Positions 10,237-22,083 of a stretch of 64,000 nt of DNA are shown piece by piece. A model generated the notes under the pieces. It searched no databases and was not told where the DNA came from. It saw only the letters and a list, made by a program, of their open reading frames with translations. The stretch comes from Portulaca oleracea (Eukaryota > Streptophyta > Magnoliopsida > Caryophyllales > Portulacaceae). Both the position numbers and the translations under genes were made by a program. The stretch lies in assembly GCA_029582165.1 (NCBI GenBank), contig CM055872.1, positions 49,929,195 through 49,993,194 on the forward strand. The letters run 5' to 3'. The first letter of the stretch is position 1, and every line of letters starts with the position of its first letter.

Positions 10237-12984
10237 GTACCTTCTTTTGAAATGACATAATAGCATATGTATACGTAATAAAAACCAGAGTCAAATTTCC
10301 ATGATTGCGAAATCAACATTTCATGATTATATATTACTCTCTTTCATTCTTCTTATCTATCCTCCAGATTTGCATGTAAAAAATTTAACCATTAGTATCT
10401 TAATTTATATGATGATTTATCATATAACATTATATGCATAATGATAATTAATATTAATAGTTTAATATTGTATTTTTTTATAAAAAAATTTATGTGAAAA
10501 ATTATTGATTAAAAATTGACCTTAAAAAGCCTGAATCTACCTATAATAGTTGCAGAATCCTGTTGACCTTCACCAGAGTGATTTAGGATTTTGACCGTTT
10601 ATGGCCTTCGATCACGTATGCCAACTAATCTCAGCCAATAATCACGTATTTATTTTAGTATTTTGGAAATAAAAAAAAATATGCGGACTCTCTCTCACCC
10701 ACATTCCTAGTAACTTCTGGTAGTAACCTCCCATGCACTATAAGAAGTTTTATTGTTAATAACTCTCACTCATTACTTCATCATCTTCCTTGCACATTTG
10801 TTTTGCCCATCGCTTCATCATTTTATATTATCCCTTGCATATAGGCTTCTAGCTTATATGTTAACTTCTGGTGATGGGGGTTTATTTCTCTTTAAATGTG
10901 TAAACTCCCACTGTAGTCCACTCAATAAATTAAATAATAAGTTCGCACATATGAACGCAAAGAAAGGATTGTGGAGAGAGAATCGTAGACATGCAGGGCA
11001 ATCATCATCATCATGGTCCACTAAGAGAAGAGTAAAGTTAACATATGGGGTGGGAGATAATGTCAATGTTCTTCTTGGACGCCGTCAATGACTCCAAGGA
11101 CCAATGATGATGTTCATATCATCATCATCATCACCAAAACATGGTGAGGATGATGTTCATCATCATCATCATCAAAACATGGTGATGAAGATAATGATGG
11201 TAGGGAGAATGTGAGAACTTCACAACCATTTTGATCAAGATGAAGACGATGATGACGATTATGTTAACTCATGTGGCAATATGTATGAGATCAGACTACA
11301 TCATTCCACCATGATCATACATCTAAAAACAACACGAATCTATGATCATGAGTTTCGTCATGAGATTGATCAACATCATCATGATAGGAATACTGACTCA
11401 TTTGAAGGAATATGAGAAAGGGATAATAACTATACACATCATATTCTAATATGATCATGATCTTCATAATAAGATTACATCATAAGAAAAGGAAATGGGA
11501 AAAATACCTTTTCAGAAAAATTGAGCTGCTTCTTAATTAATTAATTAATTAATTAATTAATTAATCAACTTCTTTTTTTTCCTTCATCGAACTTTTAATC
11601 ACTCCATTAACTATTTTTTGTACCTATCAATAAGTTGAGAGTCATGCAATCACTCCCTCCCTCTTTGATCGTTAACATTTTAAGTTGTAAAAATATTGAT
11701 CGTTAATATTTTAAGTTGCATAATAATTTGTCATATAAAGTTGATCTCATTAAATTTGTAATAGAAAATAATCTTAAAACACACCTCAAAAAATATTACA
11801 TCAGAAATTATTAATTATAAATACATCTCAAAAAACATGAATGACCACTTGATTATCGATAATGAGGACTTGATCGATCTATAAGTAAAATATTTCTTGG
11901 TTCTATACAGAAAATAAAAATATTACTTGATATTTAAATTATTATTTTCTTAGGAAAATTAATTTTCTAACTATTAGTATTTCCCTGTTAAATTAGATGT
12001 GGCTTAATAAGATGTGTAGTCAAAATAAATATGATTCTAATCACTGCGATATCTTCAATTTACATTTTGTTGGTTTGAGTTGGATTAAAATCCATTTTTG
12101 CCTCTAGAGAGAGAGAGGCTGAAGAGAGAGAGAAGGAGGGAGAGACTGAGTGTTTCCAACTACCCCTTTTCTTATTGGCCTTCTTTTATTCAATTATTGG
12201 AACAGTAGAGTAGTACAGATTCAGGCGCATTTGTTCATTTTAGTAGCCTCGTCAAAGTCCTTGTGAGGGGCCGATAGACTTGGTGAACGTAGCTGTAATT
12301 TTGGGGATCCTCGTAACCGGAATAGGGTTCCCCATGTAGTGTTAATGTGGAAGGGCAGTTCTCTCAGAGTTTAATATGGGGTGTCAGAATAGGACGTTGT
12401 GAGTACATCGAGCGACGTCATTCTGAGAGCAATTGCAATTGAAGGTGGGGTGACGGCTGGCGTGGATGAGGAAGATTAAAGATAAAGGTGGGGTATGTTT
12501 AAAGCTTGGGTAATTTATTATGGTGCTAGACTCGAGGTCACCAGGTGGAGTGGAGTTCTTTGCTCTGAAATTCTCTGAGCAAGGGAATTATGAGGTTCTA
12601 GGGTAGATGAGGAAGCATTGAAGACGGTTAGGGTTTCCATTCTGGTGTAGTAATGATAGAGGCAGTTGCAGTGTGTTAAGCATCGTTTCCAATTTTAGTG
12701 AGGCAACTTGAATTGAAGAGGGTGTACAGGTGGTTTTCTTACTATAAATAGGATGAACTCAGTAGCTTCATCCGCAACCTATATCCCTCCCCATAAAAGA
12801 CATCTCTTACCTGAATTGGGTTTTTCTCCTTCCATCTTAAGTTCTCTTTTTTTCCCTAAAAAAACTTGATCACCAACCAAGGGCTGCCTCCTGCCCCATT
12901 AATCGCCAAGGAGGGGTCCTACAACTATCGGCTGCCCCGCCAGCAGTTTGTCATCAATGGAGTCAAACTTTTTTAGGCTTCTTT
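10237..12984. other. Intergenic DNA with simple repeats
   Basis: Contains ATG/CAT-rich low complexity at about 11000-11420, including two copies of a GATGATGTTCATCATCATC..AAAACATGGTGA unit. There is a (TTAA)n tract at about 11535-11566 and a GA-rich tract at 12100-12146. A TATA-like CTATAAATAGG near 12743 lies upstream of the LINE remnant and may belong to that element or an unseen transcript. The frame at 10753-11091 is not convincing as a gene. Confidence 0.45.
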
Positions 12985-14045
12985 CTGGACGTGAGACACT
13001 GGAAGAACTACCATATTAGCTCGCTGGTTAATGCTTTTTGGGAGACCAAGGGTAGAATGGTTGTGCACCAGGCGTCTGGGGAGGGAAGTTCTTTTTCTTT
13101 ACAGTCACAAACCCTGGGGATGTGGCGGACCTGGTGAAACTCAAGAATGTGTCGAACATGAATCCTGGATCCCTATAGAAGCTGTAGGGGCGAAATACCC
13201 TTGGTCTAACAACCGATTCCAACATGGGCTTGTGATGGAAACCTTGGATAGGGGCTACATGAATCAATGGTGGATATATTGTTTCCCGGAGACTTTCATC
13301 CTAAATCATGCCAATTCTTTGTTCAGACCATTGACCGATCATACTTCACACGGAACCTACCACCTCCGCAAAATGTCGTCGACCTTACAGGATTGATGCT
13401 TGGGCGCTAAGAGATCCGGAGTTGAGGGAGGAAGTGGCTAAGGGTTGGACGAGTCAATCTTCACATGGAGCGCTGGTGTTCAATTTAGTGCACAAACTCA
13501 AAGTCGCAAGGACAATATGCAAGAATTAGACTTTGGAGTGGAAGCGGTCAAAATGTTTGAGTTGGGATACACCAATGGAGGATTTGAAGTCACAGCAAGC
13601 AGAATTGGAAGCCCAAGGTCTCCTTCAGTCTAGCCTTGGGGCTTATGTTAATGCAAAAAAGGCCTCTAAGGAGGCCCTCAAAGCTGCCGAAGAGTACTGG
13701 CGACAACAGGACAAATCCAAGTGGCTTGTCATGGGTGACATAAATTCCAAGTTTTTCTTCTGTCATTATAAGAATAAAAAAGCCCGCACGCAAATAAAAG
13801 AAGTCCACTCAAAGACGAGAGAATGGCTCCACTCGGAGGAGGATATCCGTATGGAGGCAATTCACTACTTCACTGATCTATTCGGCTGCCTCACCGTCCG
13901 GGTCCAAGCCATGACATGCTCATTGACTAGACGCTACGACACTACCACAAGTTTCTCTCGGACACTGAACTCACCATTCTAGATGCCCCTTTTACAGAGA
14001 AGGAGGTACATGGTGTCGTTTCCCAAATGAATGGCAACAAGGCCC
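12985..14045 (+). pseudogene. LINE (L1-type) ORF2 remnant: endonuclease end, linker and start of RT
   Basis: Frames switch, but the order is that of plant LINE ORF2. First comes an endonuclease-like piece with YPWSNNRFQHGLVMETLDRG. Next is the linker with AAEEYWRQQDKSKWLVMGDI followed by SKFFFCHYKNKKARTQI, the usual pre-RT motif (WLKxGDxNTKFFH in relatives). Last is the first RT block, DAPFTEKEV..QMNGNKAP at about 13980-14045. Stops and frameshifts show decay. The sequence stops abruptly at 14046, where antisense gypsy sequence begins, so the RT catalytic core is missing. Confidence 0.75.
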
Positions 14046-16036
14046 CGCTTTTACCAGCAATATCAAGAATTACAAAGTCTACGGGCACATAATATTCACC
14101 TACTTTGAGAGGAAAGTTCTCTAAAATACCCATTGGGTACTTAACAGAATGATCGATCATTTGAAGTGATATGGCGGTAGGTCTCAACTTTCCAAAGTCC
14201 AGTCTCTTGTATAAGTAAAATGACATCAATCTCACACTTGAGCCCACATCACATAAGGCTCGGTCAATGCTCATACTTCCTAGGCCACAAGGAATTGTAA
14301 AGCTCCCGGGGTCCTTAAGCTTTGGGGTAAGCTTATTCAAAACCACAGAGCTACACTCCTCACTCAATGCAATTACCTCACAATCATCAATCTTTCTTTT
14401 CTTGGAGAGAATCTCCTTTAAGAACTTAGCATACAAGGGAATTTGGGACAAAACATCAAGAAAAGGAACATTCACATTTAGCTTCTTCAACATGCTAAGA
14501 AAGTTTCCAAATTGAACATCAACTTTAGACTTAGCAACTCTTAAGGGGAATGGAAGTCGGGTACATACTCTCTTGGTGGTGATGGTGGAGGTGAGGAGGG
14601 ATTTCAGCACCCTCTTTGGTGGTCTCACTCTCTTTGTCTTTCTCTTTCCCACGCTCTTTCTCATCATTCTTATCACTCGAACCCCCCCTCATGCTTAGCA
14701 TTTGGCATGCTTGGTCCCTCCATTTGTGTACCACTCCTTAAAACAATGACATTGCATTGCTCCTTAGGGTTAGGCACAGATGGTCCGAGAAGCACTCCCG
14801 AAGGGGCTGTGGAAGCACCAGATTGGATAGCAATTTGGTTTTCAAGCATTTGGTTGTGGGTGGACAAGAGTTCAACTTTAGTAACTACGGCCTTAATCTT
14901 TGCATCTTGTCTTTGTTGATGCTTAAGTTGCTTTTGTTGGGACAAGATCATATCTTCTATCATAGCCTCTAGGTTAGGCTTTTGAGGGGCTTGGTATTGT
15001 TGGTTTGGGGTGGTCTTTGGTAACTTTGAGCGGGAGGCCTTTGTCCTAGTGAAGGTTGTCCTTGAGGAGGACCCATTTGGTTGTTGCCCCGGTAAGAGAA
15101 ATTGGAGTGATTTCTCCAACTGGGGTTAAATGTATAGGAATATGGGTCAAAAGGAGGTCTTTGGGTAGGGTTTCCGACAAAGTTGGCTTGATCAGGTTGA
15201 ACACTACTACCCACCCCATTTGGACAATACAAAGTCTCATGCTCAAAGGAATTGCAGAAAGCACATAAAGGGGGAGGGGAAGCATTCACTTGCATCTTAT
15301 CCATCTTATCATTAATTGCATTCAACTTAGTAGACAAAAGAGTAATGACATCGACAAAATACTTACCTCCCGTCATCTTGGAACGAGGTCTTTAGTACTG
15401 GTAGCTGTTCAATGCCATTTGATCGATCAGGTTGTGCAGCTCGTCCACAATCTTTCTCATGATATTCCCTCCAGCTGCAGTAAGGATGGTGGCCCTCAAT
15501 TGATCATCTACCCCATTGTAAAAGGCTTGAATGGGGACCCATGGCTCAAATCCTTGCTGGAGGCACTGGCGAAGCAACTCCTTGAATCTCTCCCACGCTT
15601 CATACAAAGTCTCGTCCGACTCTTGAGCAAAACTGGAGATTTGATTCCTTAAGCTCGTCAACTTGCTTGGTGGAAAGTACTTTGCCAAGAAAGCACTAGC
15701 AAGTTGATCGAATGTGCTTATGGAATTCGCCGAAAGGGAGTCTAGCCACTCCCATGCTCTATCTTCGAGTGAAAATGGAAACAACCACAGCTTGATTGCA
15801 TCCGGCGAGACCCCGTTGGCTTTGTAAGTGTCGCATACTTGACGAAAGATGCAAAGGTGTCGGTTGGGATCCTCGCTAGCGAGGCCACGTAAGGGCATAG
15901 CTCGCAGTAAACTGATGAGAGAATTCTTAAGCTTGACGTTGTTCACCCCCACGTTCGGGACATTGATGGCTGTTGGAGGGTCAGTGACGTTCAGAGTCAC
16001 ATACTGGCTAAAAGTTTTCTTTTCTTCCTCGGCCAT
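14046..16036 (-). pseudogene. Gypsy A gag-protease, frameshifted
   Basis: The gag domain (about 16036-15392) starts MAEEEKKTFSQYVTLNVTDP and has the plant retrotransposon gag pattern KLWLFPFSLEDRAWEWLDSL then FLAKYFPPSKLTSLRNQI. A CCHC knuckle follows (C-AF-C-NSFE-H-ETLY-C, about 15270). Next comes the Athila-typical VIVLRSGTQ segment, then a retropepsin-like region with ALCDVGSSVRLM in place of the active D-[ST]-G, and YPMGILENFPLKV. Frame changes occur near 15380, 15120 and 14680. The usual aspartate is kept, but DVGSS replaces DLGAS or D-[ST]-G. Gag packages the RNA; protease would process the polyprotein. The copy is not functional. Confidence 0.75.
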
Positions 16037-16297
16037 TTCGAACTCTTGCGTGGGTGTTACTCTACTAGCTTCTTCCAGTCTTTGCCTCTTCCTTCGAGAG
16101 TGGAAAGTTCATTCAATCTCAGGATCAAACTCGAACTTCGAGGACTTTTACATCTACTAAGAAAACCTAGCAAGAACAAAAACAAGAATACCAACGCAGT
16201 GAAAACAGGAAAATCAAAGATAAAAAGAAAAGAAAAAGAAAATAACTTAGTCAATCTAAAAGTATTCCTTTAATAGCTGCTAGGGACAGAGTCCCCT

Positions 16298-16318
16298 GGC
16301 AATGGGCCCAAAAAACTT
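16298..16318 (-). promoter_or_regulatory. Gypsy A primer binding site region (degenerate)
   Basis: Minus strand TGGGCCCATTGCCAGGGGAC corresponds to TGGCGACGTTGCCAGGGGAC in copy C, a close relative of the TGGCGCCGTTGCC primer site used by Tat/Athila-type elements. It lies directly after the LTR end TGTCA. Confidence 0.6.
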
Positions 16319-17437
16319 GACAAGGCCGCAAGTGCATGGGTATGTTGTAGTACGTCAAGGTCGATCCCATAAGGACTCAGTTAACAACGCAATGAACTAG
16401 CCCTCTACTTGATTGCTAAGTCAATCAGGTTTTGGTTTTTGAACACTTCTAGAAATTAATTAGAGCTAATTAAGCAGGGAAATTTATCTCGAATGAAATC
16501 AAGGAAGAAGAATTCTAGGGAAATGTTTACCTAGCAACGAGTTTGACTATTAGAACCTAGTTCGTACAATCATTGATTCAGTTGAACCAAGAATCAATAA
16601 CCATATGACTTCTACCACTCTTTTGATGCTTGATAGAATTACTCTAATTAACCTAACAAACAACTTTTGTATGCTTTCAGGTTAATCAAAGTTGAAGGTC
16701 TCAAATTATCCAATTATCAAGATGATTCCCTAGTTTGCTATTCTTTTCTCAAATTTCACAAAACTAGGTAGAGAGGTTGGTAATCAGATTATTCTAACTC
16801 ACCTTCAGTACTTCTCAAATTAATCTCAAATCACAAGCAATCAAGGCCTTATAAATACTCATGAACATGAAGAACACAATCTTTTATTGACTCAAAACGA
16901 GAATTCAAGCACAAACCATGAAAATCCAATCAAACTACATTGTTTCGAGTTGCAGAACCCTAGAATTCTAAGAATCTACCTCTCATGTTCAATGTAAGTA
17001 TGAAACAAGTTTCAATCATGATAATCAATCCTCAAAACAAAAGATAATACGAAAAGAATAGACAAACTACGAAGATATGTCCCGTTGACTCTTTCGATCC
17101 CGGGGTGGAACCTTCTCCGCGAAAGCTGCTACTTTCTTCTTGAATTCCGATTCTTCTCTCTCTTGGTCTGATTCAATGTTGAATCTTGATTGAGTTGGGA
17201 AGAGGAGTAGGAAGGGTTAGAGGCTTTCTTTCTCTCTTGCTTGAAGAATAATTGTCGAACTCCCAAAACTTCCCCTTTCTCTTCTTTTAATCGCGAAACA
17301 AAAACTGCCGCCGCACGACTCAGTCGTCCACCATGGTTTGTGGCCAGCCACCACGGTCTGTGGCAGCCCACCACGATCTGTGGAGCTTGCCATGGTTAGG
17401 CTATAGTGGTCGTTGGTTGCTTAGTTTCTGCTCTATT
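16318..17437 (-). repeat. Gypsy A 5' LTR, PBS-proximal part
   Basis: Colinear with the PBS-proximal 1.1 kb of the LTRs in copies B and C. It ends with TGTCA next to the primer site. Interrupted at 17437 by a solo LTR with 5-bp target duplication. Confidence 0.7.
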
Positions 17438-18985
17438 TGATGGGAATCGGCCTTCACCAACTCATATGGTGCAAGCATGCTTGGAGGTCATTCTAGAGTA
17501 CAAGAAGAGCAAGGGCGTAGAGGGAGGCCATTCATCCTATATGACTCCTAGCCTTCACTATCTCAACATTGAGACCCTTTTGATGGGAAACAGTTCAAGC
17601 GTGTTCAGGTCATCCAAGGTTGTTACTTAGCCGTGGGAGAAATCAAGAAAGGAGTTGGTCATTTGGCAGGTCAAGGTCCTTTATCCTATGGGACAACTTC
17701 GGTATTTATTTCAATATCTCAAGATTGAGACTTCTCCTCCAATTTTGTCCTTATGAAGCTTTTGAAGTTTGTTGTTCAAGCTTTTCATAATGCCCAAGAG
17801 TGCATGGTCTGAAGGTCATTTGGGCTCTACACAGCAGTTTGTTTCTGAACGTGCGATAAGGACCTTTATCTAGGAGCTGCTTGATATTTTGGTGTTATTT
17901 CAAGGGTATTTTGGTCTTTTTGCTTGGTATTCGGTTTTCTCATATTATGGGATGACCAAGGAAGACTCCAGTTGACTTGGAACAAAACCAAACGCGTGTT
18001 TTCACTTGGCAACCAAGGATTGGGATCCAAGTGAAGTAAGATGCTCCAATGGAGAAGTGCCACGTGTAATGCTTCGATTGGACCTCCTTGCCATCCAATT
18101 GGATGAAAACCTCATGGTGAAGATATGTATTAGCTTAATTAGTTGTAATTAGTTTAATTAACTATGATTAAGGGGGTTTCTTCATCGTTAGGAAACCTCA
18201 AATTAGAGAGTTTAGCTACTAGTGTGCTAGCTTGCTTGTTTTCCCTTTGTTTCCTTCAGCCGTCTATATATACTCTTGTAATAGCTACCATTATGGAGAT
18301 ATTAGACTTTGATGAAATAGAAAGCTTTGAGCTTCTTTGTTTGTGAGTATCTAAAACTCTCAAATTCTACTTCAGTATCTAGATTGGCAATCTAGTGGTG
18401 ATAGGTAGGATTTGATTCTACTTCTGAGAAGGTGTTTCTGTAACTAAGAGGAAGATCAAGGTTGCCCTTGTGAGTATTGGTCATGGTGTTTCTGTATTGA
18501 TCTTTATTCCCATGTTCAAACTATAGATTGAAGCGATGTGTTCTGTATCGTTCTCAATCTCTAGTTATATCCCTTTATTTTCAGCATTTGCCATTCCTTA
18601 GTGTTGAGTTCAAATCTGTTTGAGTGAGTTCTTGAACCTTCGTGTGTTTCTTGATGTTATATGGTGTGTGTGAACCTGGTTCTAATCGCCATTTGAGTTA
18701 CACACGTCATTCTCCATTCGTAGTTGATGTTTTCTTCCTTTGGTGTTGCTTCTCTGAACCAACGTAAGGTCCTTAAGCTGGTTCTTGATGTCCTTCGTGA
18801 GTCTTTGCCATTATATGGTTTATGCAAGTTTGGGTTCTCTCGTTATTCTTAAGATAAAATCATCATTTGTTGTTGTTTCTCTCATTCGATTTGGTTCTTG
18901 ATGTCTTTCGTGAGGTCCTTGGGTTCCTATGATGTTTCCTAGCCTATTGAGTTAAACGTCCTTGGGTTTGGGATACATTACTATT
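17433..18985. mobile_element. Solo LTR inside the gypsy A LTR
   Basis: The insertion 17438-18980 (1543 bp) begins TGATGGGAATCGG and ends GGGATACATTA. It is flanked by CTATT on both sides (17433-17437 and 18981-18985). Copies B and C lack it: there CTCTGTTGCTCTTGAAC is continuous. Ends TGATG..CATTA are the TG..CA pattern with one change. It has a TATA-like TATATATACTC near 18265 and no coding sequence, so a solo LTR left by LTR recombination is the best reading. Confidence 0.75.
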
Positions 18986-19232
18986 GCTCTTGACCTTCGT
19001 GCCACGGTTCGTACACCCGTGGAGGATGTTCATGTTGCCCTTAGGTCTGCCAGAAATGTTCCCAAAACCAGTGTTTTTCTCCCAAATCTGCAAACTTTCA
19101 CCAAAAACAAGGAGACCAAGCGTAATCGCGAAATAGGGAATACATATATATGTTTTCAATCCAAAACCTCCCTAATCTAATATCAAAACTCCTTTAAAAT
19201 CAGGGCAAATCATGCTTTTATGGCCGGTTTCA
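18986..19232 (-). repeat. Gypsy A LTR, distal part, truncated
   Basis: Continues the LTR after the solo LTR (GCTCTTGACCTTCGTGCCAC) and stops at GGCCGGTTTCATAA. There copies B and C go on with CAG..TTTCATTTTTCTCAG, but copia gag sequence starts here instead. No target duplication is visible, so a deletion accompanied or followed the copia event. Confidence 0.7.
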
Positions 19233-19858
19233 TAAAAACATTCTGGCTTCTCAATTCTCTAGACAAAAACATCCGAGAAAGCGTCATGTACTCCGAGACT
19301 CCCAGCGCAATGTGGAAGGAACTAATTGAACGATATGGCATGTCCGACAAAGCAAAGTTGTTTCGGCTTCGACAATCTGTTAGCAGCATTGCACAAGATA
19401 ATCTGGACATTGCTGGCTACTTCAATAAGTGCAAGAAAATTTGGGACGAAGTGGCGCTGGTTGCAGGACTCCCACGCTGTGGATGTGGAAAATGTGTGTG
19501 CGATCCTATAAAGATCAATGATGCCCTGCAAAGCTACGCCGAGGATCAAAAGGTCATTCAGTTCTTGATGGGGTTGAATGAGAGCTACACAATCTTGAGG
19601 GGAAACATTCTTATCATGAGGCCCTTTCCTAACATCAGCCAAGTATATGGAATTTTATTGCAAGAGGTCAGGACATCCCAGATAAGATGTTACAAGATCA
19701 TCGGGTATCCCAAAAAGAATGACAAAGGAAATCAGCCAGGTAACAACAAAAACAAAGGAACTCAAAATGCAAGGTTTGCCAATATTGCACAAGGGAAATG
19801 GGCCCCAGTGGATCCCAACCACCAATCCTCGAATCTCCTGACTTTACACTACCTGGTT
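19233..19858 (+). pseudogene. Copia gag fragment (UBN2/Retrotran_gag_2 type)
   Basis: Contains FWLLNSLDKNIRESVMYSET, MWKELIERYG and FRLRQSVSSIAQ, followed by a cysteine-rich GCGKCVC and YAEDQKVIQFLMGLNESY, all typical of copia gag. The zinc knuckle is degenerate (RCYKIIGYPK). The first residues upstream of the junction come from the gypsy LTR, so the apparent ATG at 19220 is fortuitous. The frame shifts into the protease frame around 19800-19860. Confidence 0.8.
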
Positions 19859-20601
19859 TAGACCAAGGCCAAACGAAACAGATGATCAATTTTCTAGTTG
19901 AACTTCTGGCCAACACTCGAAAGGAAAGAACTCCTCAAGTGGATGAAATGAACTCGGCCTTCATGGCAGGTATCACCACTGTTTCTCCTAATCAAACTTG
20001 TTTATTGTATACTATTCGTGATCAAGTTTGGGTGATTGATTCTGGTGCATTTGACCATATGGTGAATAATAAAGATTGTCTCAAGAATTTGAAACCACTA
20101 AGTAGACATATCTTCATTACTTTACCTAATGGTCAGAAAGTTAAAGTTGATCATCATGGAGATTACAAGTTAGGAGGAGATTTTGTGTCAAAGAAGGTCT
20201 TGTTTGTTCTTCATTTTTCTTTCAATTTAATATCTGTAAAAAGGCTTAGTGAACAGCTAAACTGCAATGTGGTGTTCACAGCTGAAACTTGCAGCTTGCA
20301 GGGCCCTTCTCTGAGAAGGCCTCTGGTTCTTGGTAAAACCTCTCGAGGTCTATATGTTCTTGATGAAAAATTTGGGAAATCTCTAGGAGATCAGATAGAT
20401 GTGAGCTATACTGAGAAAACAAGGGCTACAGGTGGTGGTTTTGATTCAAGTTGTTGTTCTAATTTTCTTAGAGAGAAAGACAATATTGGAATATGTAAAT
20501 CTTGTTTCCTATGGCACAATCGATTAGGACATATTCCTTTAGCTAAAATGAGAACATTACAGTTGACAAATTGTGCTGAGAACTGCTGTAATAACACTTA
20601 G
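19798..20601 (+). pseudogene. Copia protease and GAG-pre-integrase region
   Basis: The protease active site is visible as VWVIDSGAFDHM (D-S-G). ITLPNGQKVKV and LHFSFNLISVKRLSEQLNC follow, as in copia proteases. The GAG-pre-integrase signature CFLWHNRLGHIPLAKM lies at about 20505. The frame ends at a TAG (20599) just before the SVCNVCPKARQHR segment that would continue into integrase, so the stop looks like a mutation. Confidence 0.85.
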
Positions 20602-20922
20602 TCGGTTTGCAATGTTTGTCCTAAGGCAAGACAACATAGGTTACTTTTTCCACATAGTAAAATTTCTACCATTGAAGTGTTAGATCTTGTTCATATTGAT
20701 GTCTGGGGCCTTAGTCTGTGAAAACTTACACTGGACACAGATATTTTATTACAATAGTTGATGATTTTTCTCGAAGCACTCAGACTCATTTAATGGTAAC
20801 TAAGAATGAGGCCTTGTCTCTGATAAGGTCTTTTTTCCTGATGGTCAAGACTCGGTTTGCTAAAAATATAAGAATAATTAGGACTGATAATGCCTTAGAA
20901 TTGGGTCTCAGCCAAAAGAATT
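20602..20922 (+). pseudogene. Copia integrase, first part (interrupted)
   Basis: Zinc-binding and catalytic-core residues are visible: CPKARQH, then GHRYFITIVDDFSR carrying the first catalytic Asp, then RIIRTDNALE with the second. A frame change occurs near 20715. Interrupted at 20923 by a MITE. Confidence 0.8.
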
Positions 20923-21278
20923 CAAAAAATTACTCAAAGGTACCCTAATATTTGGGGAAATTATTTTTGGTACCCCAACTTTTCAAAACTCATTTTGAGG
21001 TAGCCTAACTTTTTGGGTTAGAAATTATTAGGTGCTTTTTCGGTCATCAATTTGGTTAAGTGATCGAAATACTCTTATTCTTCTTCTTTAAGGGTATTTC
21101 TTAAAAATGGAAGAACAAGGGTATTTCGGTCACTTAACCAAATTTATGACCAAAAAAGCACCTAATAATTTCTAACCCAAAAAGTTAGGGTACCCAAAAT
21201 GAGTTTTGAAAAGTTGGGGTACCTGAAAAACATTTCACCAAAGTTAGGGTACCTCTGAGTAATTTTTTGAAAAGAATT
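20914..21278. mobile_element. MITE with 9-bp target duplication inside integrase
   Basis: The element 20923-21269 (347 bp) starts CAAAAAATTACTCAAAGG and ends with its inverse. It is flanked by AAAAGAATT at 20914-20922 and 21270-21278. The arms are near-palindromic over most of the length (GGTACCCTAA, AACTTTTTGGGTTAGAAATT, CACTTAACCAAAT with their inverses), so it can fold into a hairpin. The 9-bp duplication and long TIRs suggest the Mutator superfamily. Confidence 0.85.
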
Positions 21279-21883
21279 CTTTGCTGAACATGGAATTGAG
21301 CACCAAACTAGTTGTGTCCAAACACCCCAACATAATGGGGTTGTTGAGAGGAAGCATAAACATCTTCTGGAGGTCAGTCGTTCTCTTTTGTTTCAGTCTA
21401 TTTTACCCATCAAATTTTGGGGAGATTGTTTGATGACAACCAGCCATTTGGTAAATAGGATGCTCAGTTCTGTCCTAGGTAATAAATCCACTTTTGAAGT
21501 GTTGAATCATAAAGCACCAAACCTGGATAATTTGAGAACTTTTGGGTGTCTTTGTTACATTTCCACACTAAAACAAGGAAGAAATAAGTTTGAGCCCCGA
21601 GCTGAACCTTGTGTCTTCCTTGGTTACCCTATGGGTAAGAAAGCCTATAAAGTCATGTCCTTGGATTCAAAAAGAATTTTGGTATCAAGACATATCAAGT
21701 TTTATGAAAATATTTTCCCTTTTTCTGATCATTCTGAGTTAAAACAGTCTGGAACTAATCAAGTTTGTCTCAATGAGGGACAACAAACATATGAGTTTGA
21801 TTTTGATGTTTATGATCAACATGGAGGGAGTTCAAACCTTCATGATAACACTCTTGTTTCCCAAACCATCACTGATAGTTCAT
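21270..21883 (+). pseudogene. Copia integrase, second part
   Basis: Continues after the MITE with FFAEHGIEHQTSCV and TPQHNGVVERKHKHLLE, which carries the catalytic Glu. CLMTTSHLVNRMLSSVLG and the FGCLCYISTLKQGRNKFEPR and CVFLGYPMGKKAYKV motifs of the copia integrase C-terminus follow. Stops appear after about 21883. Confidence 0.85.
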
Positions 21884-22083
21884 AAACTGCCCCCATGCAG
21901 AACAACAATTAGGTAGATACAGTTCAGAATACTCCTCCCCTTAGGAGACCCACTAGGAACCATATACCACCCACTTACCTAAAGGATTACTCTTGTTCAG
22001 CAGAAAATGAAGATTTTCCTAGTGTTTGCCCGGCAACATGTACTAACCTTACTTTACAGCCTCCACCCTCCAAATATATTAGT

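Larger units (their letters stand above)
14046..19232 (-). mobile_element. Gypsy copy A (Athila/Tat-like): LTR part, gag and protease
   Basis: On the minus strand the order is: truncated 5' LTR (19232-18986 and 17437-16318, split by a solo LTR); a degenerate primer binding site; gag from the ATG at 16036; a protease region ending at the LINE junction. Reverse transcriptase, integrase and the 3' LTR are absent. The right end is cut by the copia element at about 19233. The same LTR-gag block recurs as copies B and C, where the gag portion stops about 740 bp earlier, at GTTAGGCACAG. Confidence 0.8.

Noticed and set aside
11000..11420. Histidine/methionine-rich gene in the CAT/ATG region
   Set aside because: The pattern is trinucleotide low complexity, with frames interrupted and no domain.
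13028..13267. Minus-strand ORF opposite the LINE endonuclease piece
   Set aside because: Shadow of the plus-strand LINE sequence, which has the recognisable motifs.
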